From the NCBI RefSeq assembly GCF_900100275.1, contig NZ_FNET01000009.1, forward strand, positions 62,001 through 126,000: DNA of 64,000 nt, read 5' to 3'. The notes under the pieces are model-generated. The model did not search any database and had not been told where the DNA came from. It worked only from the letters and a program-made list of their open reading frames with translations. Positions within the stretch are counted from its first letter, which is position 1; every line of letters begins with the position of its first letter. Shown here in pieces: positions 33,947 through 42,389 of the stretch. The DNA comes from Lentzea albidocapillata subsp. violacea. GTDB taxonomy: Bacteria; Actinomycetota; Actinomycetes; Mycobacteriales; Pseudonocardiaceae. Both the position numbers and the translations under genes were made by a program.

Positions 33947-34138
33947 CGACAGTCCCGGCCGGGCCGTACTCGACTTCCTGCGCAGATAACGGTGTGTGCA
34001 CGGATCGGGACGTTTCGTTGCCTCGTTGCAAGCAACCCCTAGACTCCCCGCTCATCGCATCCAATGAGGGATGCGTCACGTCGCGCTGGGCGGCTGGACT
34101 GCCTTGGCGCTGCACATGGCAACTCACCAGGAGGACGG

Positions 34139-36448
34139 ATGTCCCGGCATTTCCTCGCGGAGGGCCTCGAGCTCTCCGGGGGTGATCGCGGCGTCGTAGC
34201 CGTGGTCGCCGTGGTCGCCCTGGCTGCTCTCGCCGTCGGGTACGTGCTGCTCAAGGAGGTGCTGGCCGCAGGCCAGGGCACCCCCAAGATGCAGGACATC
34301 GCCAAGGCGGTTCAGGAGGGCGCAGCGGCCTACCTCAACCGGCAGTTCCGCACGCTCGGCATTTTTGTCGTGATCGTGTTCGTACTGCTGTTCGCGCTAC
34401 CGGCAGATGATTTGGCCGAACGAATCGGCCGATCTCTGTTCTTCATCGTCGGTGCCGCGTTCTCGGCGACTATCGGCTACCTGGGCATGTGGTTGTCCAC
34501 GCGCGCCAACGTGCGTGTCGCCGCCGCCGCGAACGAAGAAGGCGGTCGCGAAAAGGCGACGCGCATCGCGTTCCGCACCGGTGGCGTGGTCGGCATGACC
34601 ACCGTCGGTCTCGGTCTCTTCGGTGCGGCACTCGTCGTGCTCGTCTACGCCGGTCAGGCCCCGAAGGTCCTGGAGGGCTTCGGTTTCGGTGCCGCGCTGC
34701 TCGCGATGTTCATGCGTGTCGGCGGCGGCATCTTCACCAAGGCCGCGGACGTCGGCGCCGACCTCGTCGGCAAGGTCGAGCAGGGCATCCCCGAGGACGA
34801 CCCCCGCAACGCCGCCACCATCGCGGACAACGTGGGCGACAACGTCGGTGACTGCGCCGGCATGGCCGCGGACCTCTTCGAGTCCTACGCCGTGACGCTC
34901 GTCGCGTCGCTGATCCTCGGCACCGCCGCGTTCGGCGTGCAGGGTCTGCTGTTCCCGCTGATCGTTCCCGCGATCGGCGTGCTGACCGCGGTCATCGGCG
35001 TGTACACGACGCGGGCGAAGGCGGGCGAGAACGGCCTGGCCGCCATCAACCGCTCCTTCTACATCTCCGCGGTCATCTCCGCGGTGCTGTGCACCATCGC
35101 GGCGTTCGCGTACCTGCCGAGCTCCTTCGCGGACCTCAACGGCATCAGTGACGCGGTCAAGTCGACCAGCGGCAACCCGGCGCTGATCGCGTCCGTCGCG
35201 GTGATCATCGGCATCGTGCTGGCCGGCGTCATCCTCTGGCTGACCGGCTACTACACCGGCACCGAGCACAAGCCGGTGCAGGAGGTCGGCAAGACCTCGC
35301 TGACCGGTGCCGCCACGGTGATCCTGTCCGGTATCTCGGTCGGTTTCGAGTCGGCCGTCTACACCGCGCTGGTCATCGGTGCCGCCGTGTACGGCGCGTT
35401 CCTGCTGTCCGGTTCGGTCATCGTCTCGCTGTTCGCGATCGCGCTCGCCGGTTGTGGTCTGCTCACGACCGTCGGCGTCATCGTCGCGATGGACACCTTC
35501 GGCCCGGTCTCCGACAACGCGCAGGGCATCGCCGAGATGTCCGGTGACGTGCACGGCGAGGGTGCGCAGATTCTCACCGAGCTCGACGCGGTCGGCAACA
35601 CCACCAAGGCCATCACCAAGGGCATCGCGATCGCGACGGCGGTGCTCGCCGCGACGGCGTTGTTCGGCTCCTATCGCGACGCGATCGAGCAGGCCATCGC
35701 CAAGGTCGGCAACGTCGCGGGCGATCTGCCCGTGTCGTTCACCAACCTGGTGTTCAGCCCGAACATCCTCGTCGGCATCACCATCGGTGCGGCTGTCGTC
35801 TTCATGTTCTCCGGCCTCGCGGTCAACGCCGTGACGCGCGCTGCCGGCGCCATCGTGTTCGAGGTGCGCCGTCAGTTCCGCGAGAACCCCGGAATCATGG
35901 ACTACTCGGTCAAGCCGGAGTACGGCCGCGTCGTCGACATCTGCACCAGGGACTCGCTGCGTGAGCTGGCGACTCCCGGTCTGATGGCCGTGCTCGCCCC
36001 GGTCGCCGTCGGCTTCGGCCTCGGTGTCGGCCCGCTGGCCGGGTACCTCGCCGGTGCGATCGCGACCGGCACGCTGATGGCGGTGTTCCTGGCCAACTCC
36101 GGTGGTGCCTGGGACAACGCCAAGAAGCTGGTCGAGGACGGCAACCACGGTGGCAAGGGCTCCGACGCCCACGCCGCCACGGTGATCGGTGACACGGTCG
36201 GCGACCCGTTCAAGGACACCGCCGGTCCGGCCATCAACCCGCTGATCAAGGTCATGAACCTGGTCTCGGTGCTGATCGCGCCGGCCATCGTCACCTTCTC
36301 CATCGGTGACAGCGCGTCCGACCCGATCCGGATCGCGATCGCCCTGGTCGCGACCCTGATCATCGTCGGTGCGGTGGTCGTGTCCAAGCGTCGAGGCACC
36401 TCGATCGCGGAGGCACCCGCGGAGACCGTCAGCAACGGCGCCGCGTAG
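34139..36448 (+). CDS. hppA: membrane H+-translocating pyrophosphatase, K+-independent type
   Basis: A 769-residue proton pump coupled to pyrophosphate hydrolysis with about 16 membrane helices. The pyrophosphate-binding motif DVGADLVGKVEQGIPEDDPR (about residues 203-222) and NVGDNVGDCAGMAADLFESY are intact. VGNTTKAITKG has Lys at the position that is Ala in K+-dependent enzymes, so K+ should not be required. The start is ATG at 34139 with AGGAGG; the frame is open further upstream without support. A strong hairpin follows the stop. Confidence 0.96.
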   Translation: MSRHFLAEGLELSGGDRGVVAVVAVVALAALAVGYVLLKEVLAAGQGTPKMQDIAKAVQEGAAAYLNRQFRTLGIFVVIVFVLLFALPADDLAERIGRSLFFIVGAAFSATIGYLGMWLSTRANVRVAAAANEEGGREKATRIAFRTGGVVGMTTVGLGLFGAALVVLVYAGQAPKVLEGFGFGAALLAMFMRVGGGIFTKAADVGADLVGKVEQGIPEDDPRNAATIADNVGDNVGDCAGMAADLFESYAVTLVASLILGTAAFGVQGLLFPLIVPAIGVLTAVIGVYTTRAKAGENGLAAINRSFYISAVISAVLCTIAAFAYLPSSFADLNGISDAVKSTSGNPALIASVAVIIGIVLAGVILWLTGYYTGTEHKPVQEVGKTSLTGAATVILSGISVGFESAVYTALVIGAAVYGAFLLSGSVIVSLFAIALAGCGLLTTVGVIVAMDTFGPVSDNAQGIAEMSGDVHGEGAQILTELDAVGNTTKAITKGIAIATAVLAATALFGSYRDAIEQAIAKVGNVAGDLPVSFTNLVFSPNILVGITIGAAVVFMFSGLAVNAVTRAAGAIVFEVRRQFRENPGIMDYSVKPEYGRVVDICTRDSLRELATPGLMAVLAPVAVGFGLGVGPLAGYLAGAIATGTLMAVFLANSGGAWDNAKKLVEDGNHGGKGSDAHAATVIGDTVGDPFKDTAGPAINPLIKVMNLVSVLIAPAIVTFSIGDSASDPIRIAIALVATLIIVGAVVVSKRRGTSIAEAPAETVSNGAA

Positions 36449-36457
36449 ATCCAGCTC

Positions 36458-36501
36458 CGGTCGGGGTACGTTCGGGTCTTCCCCCAGACGTACCCCGACC
36501 G
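36458..36501 (+). terminator. 14-bp perfect hairpin after hppA
   Basis: CGGTCGGGGTACGT (36458-36471) pairs perfectly with 36488-36501 around a 16-nt loop. It lies 9 bp after the hppA stop and only 12 bp before the next start; the next gene's GAGGAG ribosome site begins at the hairpin edge, so it could also attenuate. Confidence 0.7.
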
Positions 36502-36513
36502 AGGAGTCACGAC

Positions 36514-37086
36514 ATGAGGCGCAGCCTCGTCGCCACTGCCGCTGTTGCCGCGCTTGCGCTGGCCGGGTGCACCAACGGTGGCAACTCCGGCACTTCGACG
36601 ACACCCACCAGCGGCGCGGCCAACCCCCAGGCCGTCGCCTACATGGACAAGGTGTGCGGTGCGGCATCCGAGTTCGCCAAGATCGAGAAGACGGCCCCCA
36701 AGCTCGACGCCGGCGACTCCAGCAAGCTCAAGGCCGAGATGGCCGCGTACATGGGCCAGCTCGCCGACGCCTTCGCGAAGTCGGCGGAGGGCCTGAAGAA
36801 CGTCGGCCCGTCGCCCGTCGAGGGCGGTGAGCAGGCCGTCACCAAGATGGGTGAGACGTTCACCTCGCTCAGCGCCGTGTTCGCCGACGCCAAGGTCAAG
36901 GTCGAGCAGGCGGACGCCAACAACGCCACCGGAGGCCTCCAGGCCGCCGGAGAGGCCATCGCGAAGCTCTCCGAGCTCGCCGACCCGCTGCGTGACCTCA
37001 AAGACGTCCCCGAGCTGCAGAAGGCCACGCAGTCGGCACAGAAGTGCCAGGAGATGCAGCGCCTCGACGTCACGCCGACGAGTTGA
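36514..37086 (+). CDS. lipoprotein A of a three-gene paralogous set
   Basis: A 190-residue secreted lipoprotein: signal peptide MRRSLVATAAVAALALAGC with lipobox LAGC (Cys19). The mature domain begins after a Thr/Ser/Gly-rich linker with VAYMDKVCGAASEF and ends with SAQKCQEMQRL. The two Cys are probably disulfide-linked; the body is predicted helical. Function unknown. The next two genes encode the same architecture, so the set arose by tandem duplication. Confidence 0.85.
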   Translation: MRRSLVATAAVAALALAGCTNGGNSGTSTTPTSGAANPQAVAYMDKVCGAASEFAKIEKTAPKLDAGDSSKLKAEMAAYMGQLADAFAKSAEGLKNVGPSPVEGGEQAVTKMGETFTSLSAVFADAKVKVEQADANNATGGLQAAGEAIAKLSELADPLRDLKDVPELQKATQSAQKCQEMQRLDVTPTS

Positions 37087-37115
37087 GCGCGGCCGTTCGG
37101 AGTAACTTCCGGCCC

Positions 37116-37667
37116 ATGCGCCGCACACTCATCGCAGTCATGGCCAGCTGCCTGCTCGCGGTCACCGCGTGCACCGGCGGAGGTTCGTCGACGCCCACCG
37201 CCAGCGAGGCGGACGTCGTGGCGTGGATGGACAAGGTCTGCGGTGCCGTCGACGGCACCGTGAAGACCATGGCCGACGAGCCGCCGATCGACATGAGCGA
37301 CCCGTCGAAGCTCAAGACGGGCCTGTCGGACTGGCTCGGATCGAAGGTGTCCGTGGCCGACAGGTCGATCGCGGACCTCAAGGCGCTGGAGAACGGCCCG
37401 CACCCGAGGTCGAAGGAGCTGGCCACCGCCGCGCAGGCCGGCATGGGGCAGGTCAGGACCCTGCTCGCCGACACCAAGTCGAAGCTGGACTCGTCGACGG
37501 ACTCGACCCAGGTCGTCACCGCCTTCACCGAGATGGTGGCGAAGGCGGCCGAACTGGAGAATGCGGGCGCCGACGTGCAGAAGAAGTTCGACGAGACGGG
37601 CCTCGCGGGAGCGGCGCAGAAGGCGTCGAACTGCAAGGGCCTGCAGGCGTCGCCTCCTACGCCCTGA
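37116..37667 (+). CDS. lipoprotein B of the paralogous set
   Basis: A 183-residue lipoprotein, signal peptide MRRTLIAVMASCLLAVTAC (lipobox VTAC). It shares with the preceding protein the segment VVAWMDKVCGAVDGT and a terminal Cys (ASNCKGLQ). The body is helical with repeated Ala/Lys/Leu heptads. ATG at 37116, 29 bp after the preceding stop, suggests one transcript. Function unknown. Confidence 0.85.
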   Translation: MRRTLIAVMASCLLAVTACTGGGSSTPTASEADVVAWMDKVCGAVDGTVKTMADEPPIDMSDPSKLKTGLSDWLGSKVSVADRSIADLKALENGPHPRSKELATAAQAGMGQVRTLLADTKSKLDSSTDSTQVVTAFTEMVAKAAELENAGADVQKKFDETGLAGAAQKASNCKGLQASPPTP

Positions 37668-37733
37668 CCAGTGGGAACAAGCTCATCGGATCACCCGAAC
37701 GGGTACCGTTCGGCATCCAGGAAAATAGGACGG

Positions 37734-38288
37734 ATGAGGACACGCCTGCTCGCTGTGCTGACTGGTGCCGTCGTGCTGACCGCCTGCGGTTCGGAGGCGG
37801 ACAAGCCGATCACCGACGCACAACGGCAGTGGGTCGACGCGTTCTGCGGCGGTGTCCTTCCGGGCCTGGAAGCGGGCCTTGAGCTGCGCAAACAGGACCC
37901 GGCGGACTTCGCAGCGGTCAAGACCGCCTACCTCGGCCTGCTGACGTCCAACGCCACCGCGTTCGCCGGCGCGGAGAAGAAACTGAAGGAGCTCGGCGCG
38001 CCCGAGGACGACCTCGAGAACGTGCACGAACAGCTGGTCAAGTTCGTCACGGAGTCCGCGAAGTCGTACGACGACGCGCAGGCGTCCGTCCAGGCGCTGG
38101 AACCCAATGCCCAGTTCCTGGAGGGCGCGGAGAAGGCGCTGGCCGACACCAACGTCGTGACCAGTCCGGAAGACCTCCGAGCGACCTTCCAGGAGCTGCA
38201 GAAACGGCCCAAGTACTCCGACGCGCTGGCCAAGTCGCAGCCGTGCTCGGAGATCAGGTCCAAGGGGCAGGAGGTCGGGCAGCAGTAG
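37734..38288 (+). CDS. lipoprotein C of the paralogous set
   Basis: A 184-residue lipoprotein, signal peptide MRTRLLAVLTGAVVLTAC (lipobox LTAC). It has the same plan as the two preceding proteins: QWVDAFCGGVLPGL after the linker and SQPCSEIRSKG at the end, with long helices between. More diverged than the other two. ATG at 37734. Function unknown. Confidence 0.85.
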   Translation: MRTRLLAVLTGAVVLTACGSEADKPITDAQRQWVDAFCGGVLPGLEAGLELRKQDPADFAAVKTAYLGLLTSNATAFAGAEKKLKELGAPEDDLENVHEQLVKFVTESAKSYDDAQASVQALEPNAQFLEGAEKALADTNVVTSPEDLRATFQELQKRPKYSDALAKSQPCSEIRSKGQEVGQQ

Positions 38289-38399
38289 GTCACGCTGGTA
38301 GCCAGTTCAGGCGCCCCGGCGCTCGCTTGGGCAACACCCTGCCTGTACTGGCTACTCGTTCACTAGCACTGCTCGAACGTCTGTTCTACCCTGTTGGCC

Positions 38400-38972
38400 G
38401 TGGTTGGGCAGCTGTCCTTCTTCTCGGCCGAGGCGCGCACCCCGGCCAAGGCGGATCTCGCCGGCTTCCTCTGCGGGCCCGGCCAGGCCGTCAGCTTCGC
38501 GCGCGGCACGGCCGCCCGCGTGTACACCGAGCTGCGCGACGAGTGGCGGCTGCGTCCCCTCAAGCAGGCCTGCGCCGACCGTGGCGTCACCACTGAGCTG
38601 TGCGTCAACGGGGAAGGCACGCACTTCGTCCGCACGCCGTTCCGCACCGACCTCACCCCTCTGGCCGCTCGCTGGCTGGACGGATCTGCCAAGACGGTGC
38701 CGCCGGACTTCGAGCTGAACGGAGCGGTGCTGCGCGTCTGGGCGCTGGCCGCCGGCAGCTGGATGGAGTCCGCATACTTGCTCGGTTTGGACCCCAACGC
38801 ACCGCAGACACACGCACCGTTGCAAAATGCGCTGCTTGCATCCGGACTTCCGTGCACCCTGGTAGGGGCTCCGGCGTTGCGGGTAACCGGTCGGCGAAGG
38901 CTGGCGCGGCTGGCCGAACTGGTCGGAAGCCCTCCGCACGGAGTGGCGATGAGCACCTGGCCGGCGGCCTGA
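38400..38972 (+). CDS. conserved hypothetical protein upstream of topA
   Basis: A protein of about 190 residues without recognised domain or signal peptide (MVGQLSFFSAEARTPAKADL). A central basic segment and a C-terminal HTH-like or helical region (VTGRRRLARLAELVG) are visible. Codon bias is strongly coding. The start may be GTG at 38400 or TTG at 38394. Similar proteins occur beside topA in related genera as far as I recall. No function can be assigned. Confidence 0.7.
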   Translation: MVGQLSFFSAEARTPAKADLAGFLCGPGQAVSFARGTAARVYTELRDEWRLRPLKQACADRGVTTELCVNGEGTHFVRTPFRTDLTPLAARWLDGSAKTVPPDFELNGAVLRVWALAAGSWMESAYLLGLDPNAPQTHAPLQNALLASGLPCTLVGAPALRVTGRRRLARLAELVGSPPHGVAMSTWPAA

Positions 38973-39112
38973 GCGGGGCGTCCGGCATGGTTGTGTCACT
39001 CTGTCTCGTCGTACGGGCGTCGCGGAGACATGACGGATGGTGTGCTTTTCGGCCGACGCTGGGCAACACTGGCGGGCCTGGGAACCGGGTTTGGAAGAGA
39101 GCGGGACGGCGA

Positions 39113-41875
39113 GTGGCTGGATCGACACGGACGAAGAAGAGCAGCGGAGGCGAGGGCAGCATCCGACGACTGGTGATCGTCGAGTCGCCCACGAAGGCGC
39201 GCAAGATCGCCTCGTACCTCGGCGCCAACTTCGTCGTGGAGTCCTCCAGGGGACACATCCGGGACCTGCCGCGCGGTGCCGCCGACGTTCCGGCGAAGTA
39301 CAAGGGCCAGGCCTGGGCCAGGCTCGGCGTGGACGTCGACCACGGCTTCGAGCCTCTCTACGTGGTCTCCGCGGACAAGAAGTCGCTGGTCTCCGAGCTC
39401 AAGGAAGCGTTGAAGGACGTCGACGAGCTCTACCTCGCGACAGACGGTGACCGCGAGGGTGAAGCCATCGCGTGGCACCTGCTGGAGACGCTGAAGCCGA
39501 AGGTCCCGGTTCGCCGGATGGTGTTCCACGAGATCACCGAGTCCGCGATCCAGGCCGCCGCGGCCAACCCCCGCGACCTCGACCAGGACCTGGTCGACGC
39601 GCAGGAGACCAGGCGCATCCTCGACCGCCTTTACGGCTACGAGGTCAGCCCGGTCCTGTGGAAGAAGGTCATGCCGAAGCTCTCGGCAGGCCGCGTGCAG
39701 TCCGTGGCGACGCGTCTGGTCGTGGAGCGCGAACGCGAGCGGATGAAGTTCGTCTCCGCGAGCTACTGGGACATCTCCGCGCAGATGGACGCCGGTGCCG
39801 ACGCCGCGCCGCGTCAGTTCGGCGCGCGTCTCGTGGCCGTCGACGGCACGCGTCTCGCCACGGGCCGCGACTTCGGCTCGGACGGCAAGCTGACGGGCAA
39901 GTCCGACGTCACCGTGCTGGACGAGGCGCAGGCCCGCGCCATCGCCGCCGGACTGCAGAACGCGCCGGTCAAGGTCTCCTCGGTCGAGGAGAAGCCCTAC
40001 ACGCGCAAGCCGTACGCGCCGTTCATGACCTCGACGCTGCAGCAGGAGGCGGGCCGCAAGCTGCGGTTCTCCGCCGACCGCACGATGCGCACGGCGCAGA
40101 AGCTGTACGAGAACGGCTACATCACCTACATGCGTACCGACAGCACGACGCTGTCGGAGACGGCGATCAACGCGGCGCGCACGCAGGCCACGGACCTCTA
40201 CGGCGCCCAGTACGTCTCGCCGCAGCCGCGCCAGTACACGCGCAAGGTCAAGAACGCGCAGGAGGCCCACGAGGCGATCAGGCCGGCCGGAGAGGTCTTC
40301 CGCACGCCTGGCCAGGTGGCCGCCGAGCTCGACTCGGACGAGTTCAAGCTCTACGAGATGATCTGGCAGCGCACGATCGCGTCCCAGATGGCCGACGCGC
40401 GGGGCAACACGACCAGCATCCGCATCCAGGGCCGGGCAGGAACGGGCCAGGAGGTCACGTTCGCCGCGTCCGGCCGCACGATCACGTTCGCCGGCTTCCT
40501 CAAGGCCTACGTCGAGACCGTCGACGCCGAGGCCGGTGGCGAGTCGGACGACGCGGAGTCGCGCCTGCCGCTGCTGGTCAAGGACCAGGACCTGACGATC
40601 GCGGAGCTGTCCGCGGACGGTCACTCCACCTCGCCGCCCTCGCGCTACACCGAGCCGTCGCTGATCAAGACAATGGAGGAGCTCGGCATCGGCCGTCCCT
40701 CCACCTACTCGTCGATCATCAGCACCGTCCAGGACCGCGGCTACGTGTGGAAGAAGGGCGCGGCGCTGGTCCCGTCCTGGGTGGCGTTCGCCGTGGTCGG
40801 GCTGCTGGAGCAGCACTTCGGCCGCCTGGTCGACTACGACTTCACCGCCGCGCTCGAGGACGAGCTGGACGGCATCGCCGCAGGTCGTCAGGGCCGCACG
40901 AACTGGCTGTCCGGGTTCTACTTCGGCGGCAGCATCGGTCCCGACGGCTCGATCGGCCGTTCCGGCGGCCTGAAGAAGCTGGTCGGCACGGGTGTCGAGG
41001 ACATCGACCCGCGTGAGGTCAACTCGATCCCGCTGTTCAGCGACGCCGAGGGCCGCACGGTCGTCGTGCGCGTCGGCCGCTTCGGGCCGTACCTGGAGCG
41101 CGAGGTCGACGGGGTCGCGCAGCGCGCGAACGTCCAGGACGACCTGGCGCCGGACGAGCTGTCCGCGGAGATCGCCGAGAAGCTCTTCTCGACGCCGCAG
41201 GAGGGCCGCTCGCTGGGCACCGACCCGGTCTCGGGCAACGAGATCGTGGCCAAGGAAGGCCGCTTCGGCCCGTACGTGACCGAGGTCCTGCCCGAGCCGT
41301 CGGAGAACGGCACGCCGTCGAAGGCGAAGGCGCCGAAGCCGCGCACCGGCTCGCTGTTCAAGTCGATGTCGCTGGACTCGGTCACGCTGGACGACGCGCT
41401 GAAGCTGCTCTCGCTGCCGCGCGTGGTCGGCAAGGACCCGGAGACGGGCGCCGAGATCACCGCGCAGAACGGCCGCTACGGCCCGTACCTGAAGAAGGGC
41501 ACGGACTCGCGGTCGCTGGTCGACGAGTCCCAGATCTTCACCGTCACGCTCGACGAGGCGCTGAAGATCTACTCCGAGCCGAAGAAGCGCGGTCGCGCCG
41601 CCGCCGCGCCGCCGTTGCGTGAGATGGGCAACGACCCGGTGTCCGGCAAGCCGATGGTGATCAAGGAGGGCCGCTTCGGCCCGTACGTCACCGACGGTGA
41701 GGCGAACGCGTCGCTGCGCAAGACGGACAGCGTCGAGTCGATCACCGACGAGCGCGCGGCCGAGCTGCTGGCCGAGAAGCGCGCCAAGGGCCCGGTCAAG
41801 AAGAAGGCTCCGGCCAAGAAGCCGGCGGCGAAGAAGCCCGCGGCCAAGAAGGCTCCGGCCAAGTCCAAGAGCTGA
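39113..41875 (+). CDS. topA: DNA topoisomerase I
   Basis: A 920-residue type IA topoisomerase that relaxes negative supercoils. The Toprim domain starts RRLVIVESPTKARKIASYLG (about residues 19-38), with the acidic triad region ATDGDREGEAIAWHLL. The catalytic Tyr is in YITYMRTDSTTLSE (about residue 343). The C-terminal half carries several GRFGPYL-type repeats of the actinobacterial enzyme without Cys4 zinc fingers, then a Lys/Ala/Pro tail (KKKAPAKKPAAKKPAAKK) that aids processivity and DNA binding. GTG start at 39113; the frame is open upstream but overlaps the hypothetical gene. Confidence 0.96.
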   Translation: MAGSTRTKKSSGGEGSIRRLVIVESPTKARKIASYLGANFVVESSRGHIRDLPRGAADVPAKYKGQAWARLGVDVDHGFEPLYVVSADKKSLVSELKEALKDVDELYLATDGDREGEAIAWHLLETLKPKVPVRRMVFHEITESAIQAAAANPRDLDQDLVDAQETRRILDRLYGYEVSPVLWKKVMPKLSAGRVQSVATRLVVERERERMKFVSASYWDISAQMDAGADAAPRQFGARLVAVDGTRLATGRDFGSDGKLTGKSDVTVLDEAQARAIAAGLQNAPVKVSSVEEKPYTRKPYAPFMTSTLQQEAGRKLRFSADRTMRTAQKLYENGYITYMRTDSTTLSETAINAARTQATDLYGAQYVSPQPRQYTRKVKNAQEAHEAIRPAGEVFRTPGQVAAELDSDEFKLYEMIWQRTIASQMADARGNTTSIRIQGRAGTGQEVTFAASGRTITFAGFLKAYVETVDAEAGGESDDAESRLPLLVKDQDLTIAELSADGHSTSPPSRYTEPSLIKTMEELGIGRPSTYSSIISTVQDRGYVWKKGAALVPSWVAFAVVGLLEQHFGRLVDYDFTAALEDELDGIAAGRQGRTNWLSGFYFGGSIGPDGSIGRSGGLKKLVGTGVEDIDPREVNSIPLFSDAEGRTVVVRVGRFGPYLEREVDGVAQRANVQDDLAPDELSAEIAEKLFSTPQEGRSLGTDPVSGNEIVAKEGRFGPYVTEVLPEPSENGTPSKAKAPKPRTGSLFKSMSLDSVTLDDALKLLSLPRVVGKDPETGAEITAQNGRYGPYLKKGTDSRSLVDESQIFTVTLDEALKIYSEPKKRGRAAAAPPLREMGNDPVSGKPMVIKEGRFGPYVTDGEANASLRKTDSVESITDERAAELLAEKRAKGPVKKKAPAKKPAAKKPAAKKAPAKSKS

Positions 41876-41888
41876 TCAGGGGGTGGCG

Positions 41889-42317
41889 GTGCCGATCAAC
41901 GAGTTCGGACCCGACGGGACTCAGGCCCCGCCGCCTCCCCGGCTGTACCCCGACCCGCTCGCGGGGCTGGTGACGGCTGACAAGTTCGTCGCTCCTCAGT
42001 GGACGTCTCTCAGGTCACGTGTGGCGGTGCCTACACCTCCTGAGCCGACCGAGGAACTGCGGCAGGCCGTCTGGTCGCAGATGCAGCAGGAGCAGCGCCG
42101 GCCGCGTGGCCGGGCGCAGCGAGCACCTCAGCCGGCGCACCAGTACGCGGTCCAGCAGTTCGCGCCGACGAACCAAATGTCTGCGCCACAACAACAGCAG
42201 CAACAGCAGCTGCCCGCGAAGCAGACGAGCGGCGTGGCCGCGTTCATCGGCTGCCTGGTCGTCATCGGGTTCTTCGTCCTGGTCGCGGTCAGTATTCTCG
42301 GAGCGATCTTCAGCTAG
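41889..42317 (+). CDS. Gln/Pro-rich membrane-anchored hypothetical protein
   Basis: A 142-residue protein: Pro-rich N-terminus (GTQAPPPPRLYPDPL), a charged middle, a Gln run (seven Gln within SAPQQQQQQQLPAKQ) and one C-terminal membrane helix (VAAFIGCLVVIGFFVLVAVS). It is tail-anchored with the bulk in the cytoplasm. GTG at 41889 is preferred (AGGGGG five bases upstream); GTG at 41883 is possible. It lies between topA and the MFS-TMK gene; function unknown. Confidence 0.7.
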   Translation: MPINEFGPDGTQAPPPPRLYPDPLAGLVTADKFVAPQWTSLRSRVAVPTPPEPTEELRQAVWSQMQQEQRRPRGRAQRAPQPAHQYAVQQFAPTNQMSAPQQQQQQQLPAKQTSGVAAFIGCLVVIGFFVLVAVSILGAIFS

Positions 42318-42389
42318 CCATGCTGTGAGTCCGGCATCCTGAGTCACCACATCCGGTTACGCTGACCGCACGGGAGTGGCGACTTAGGG

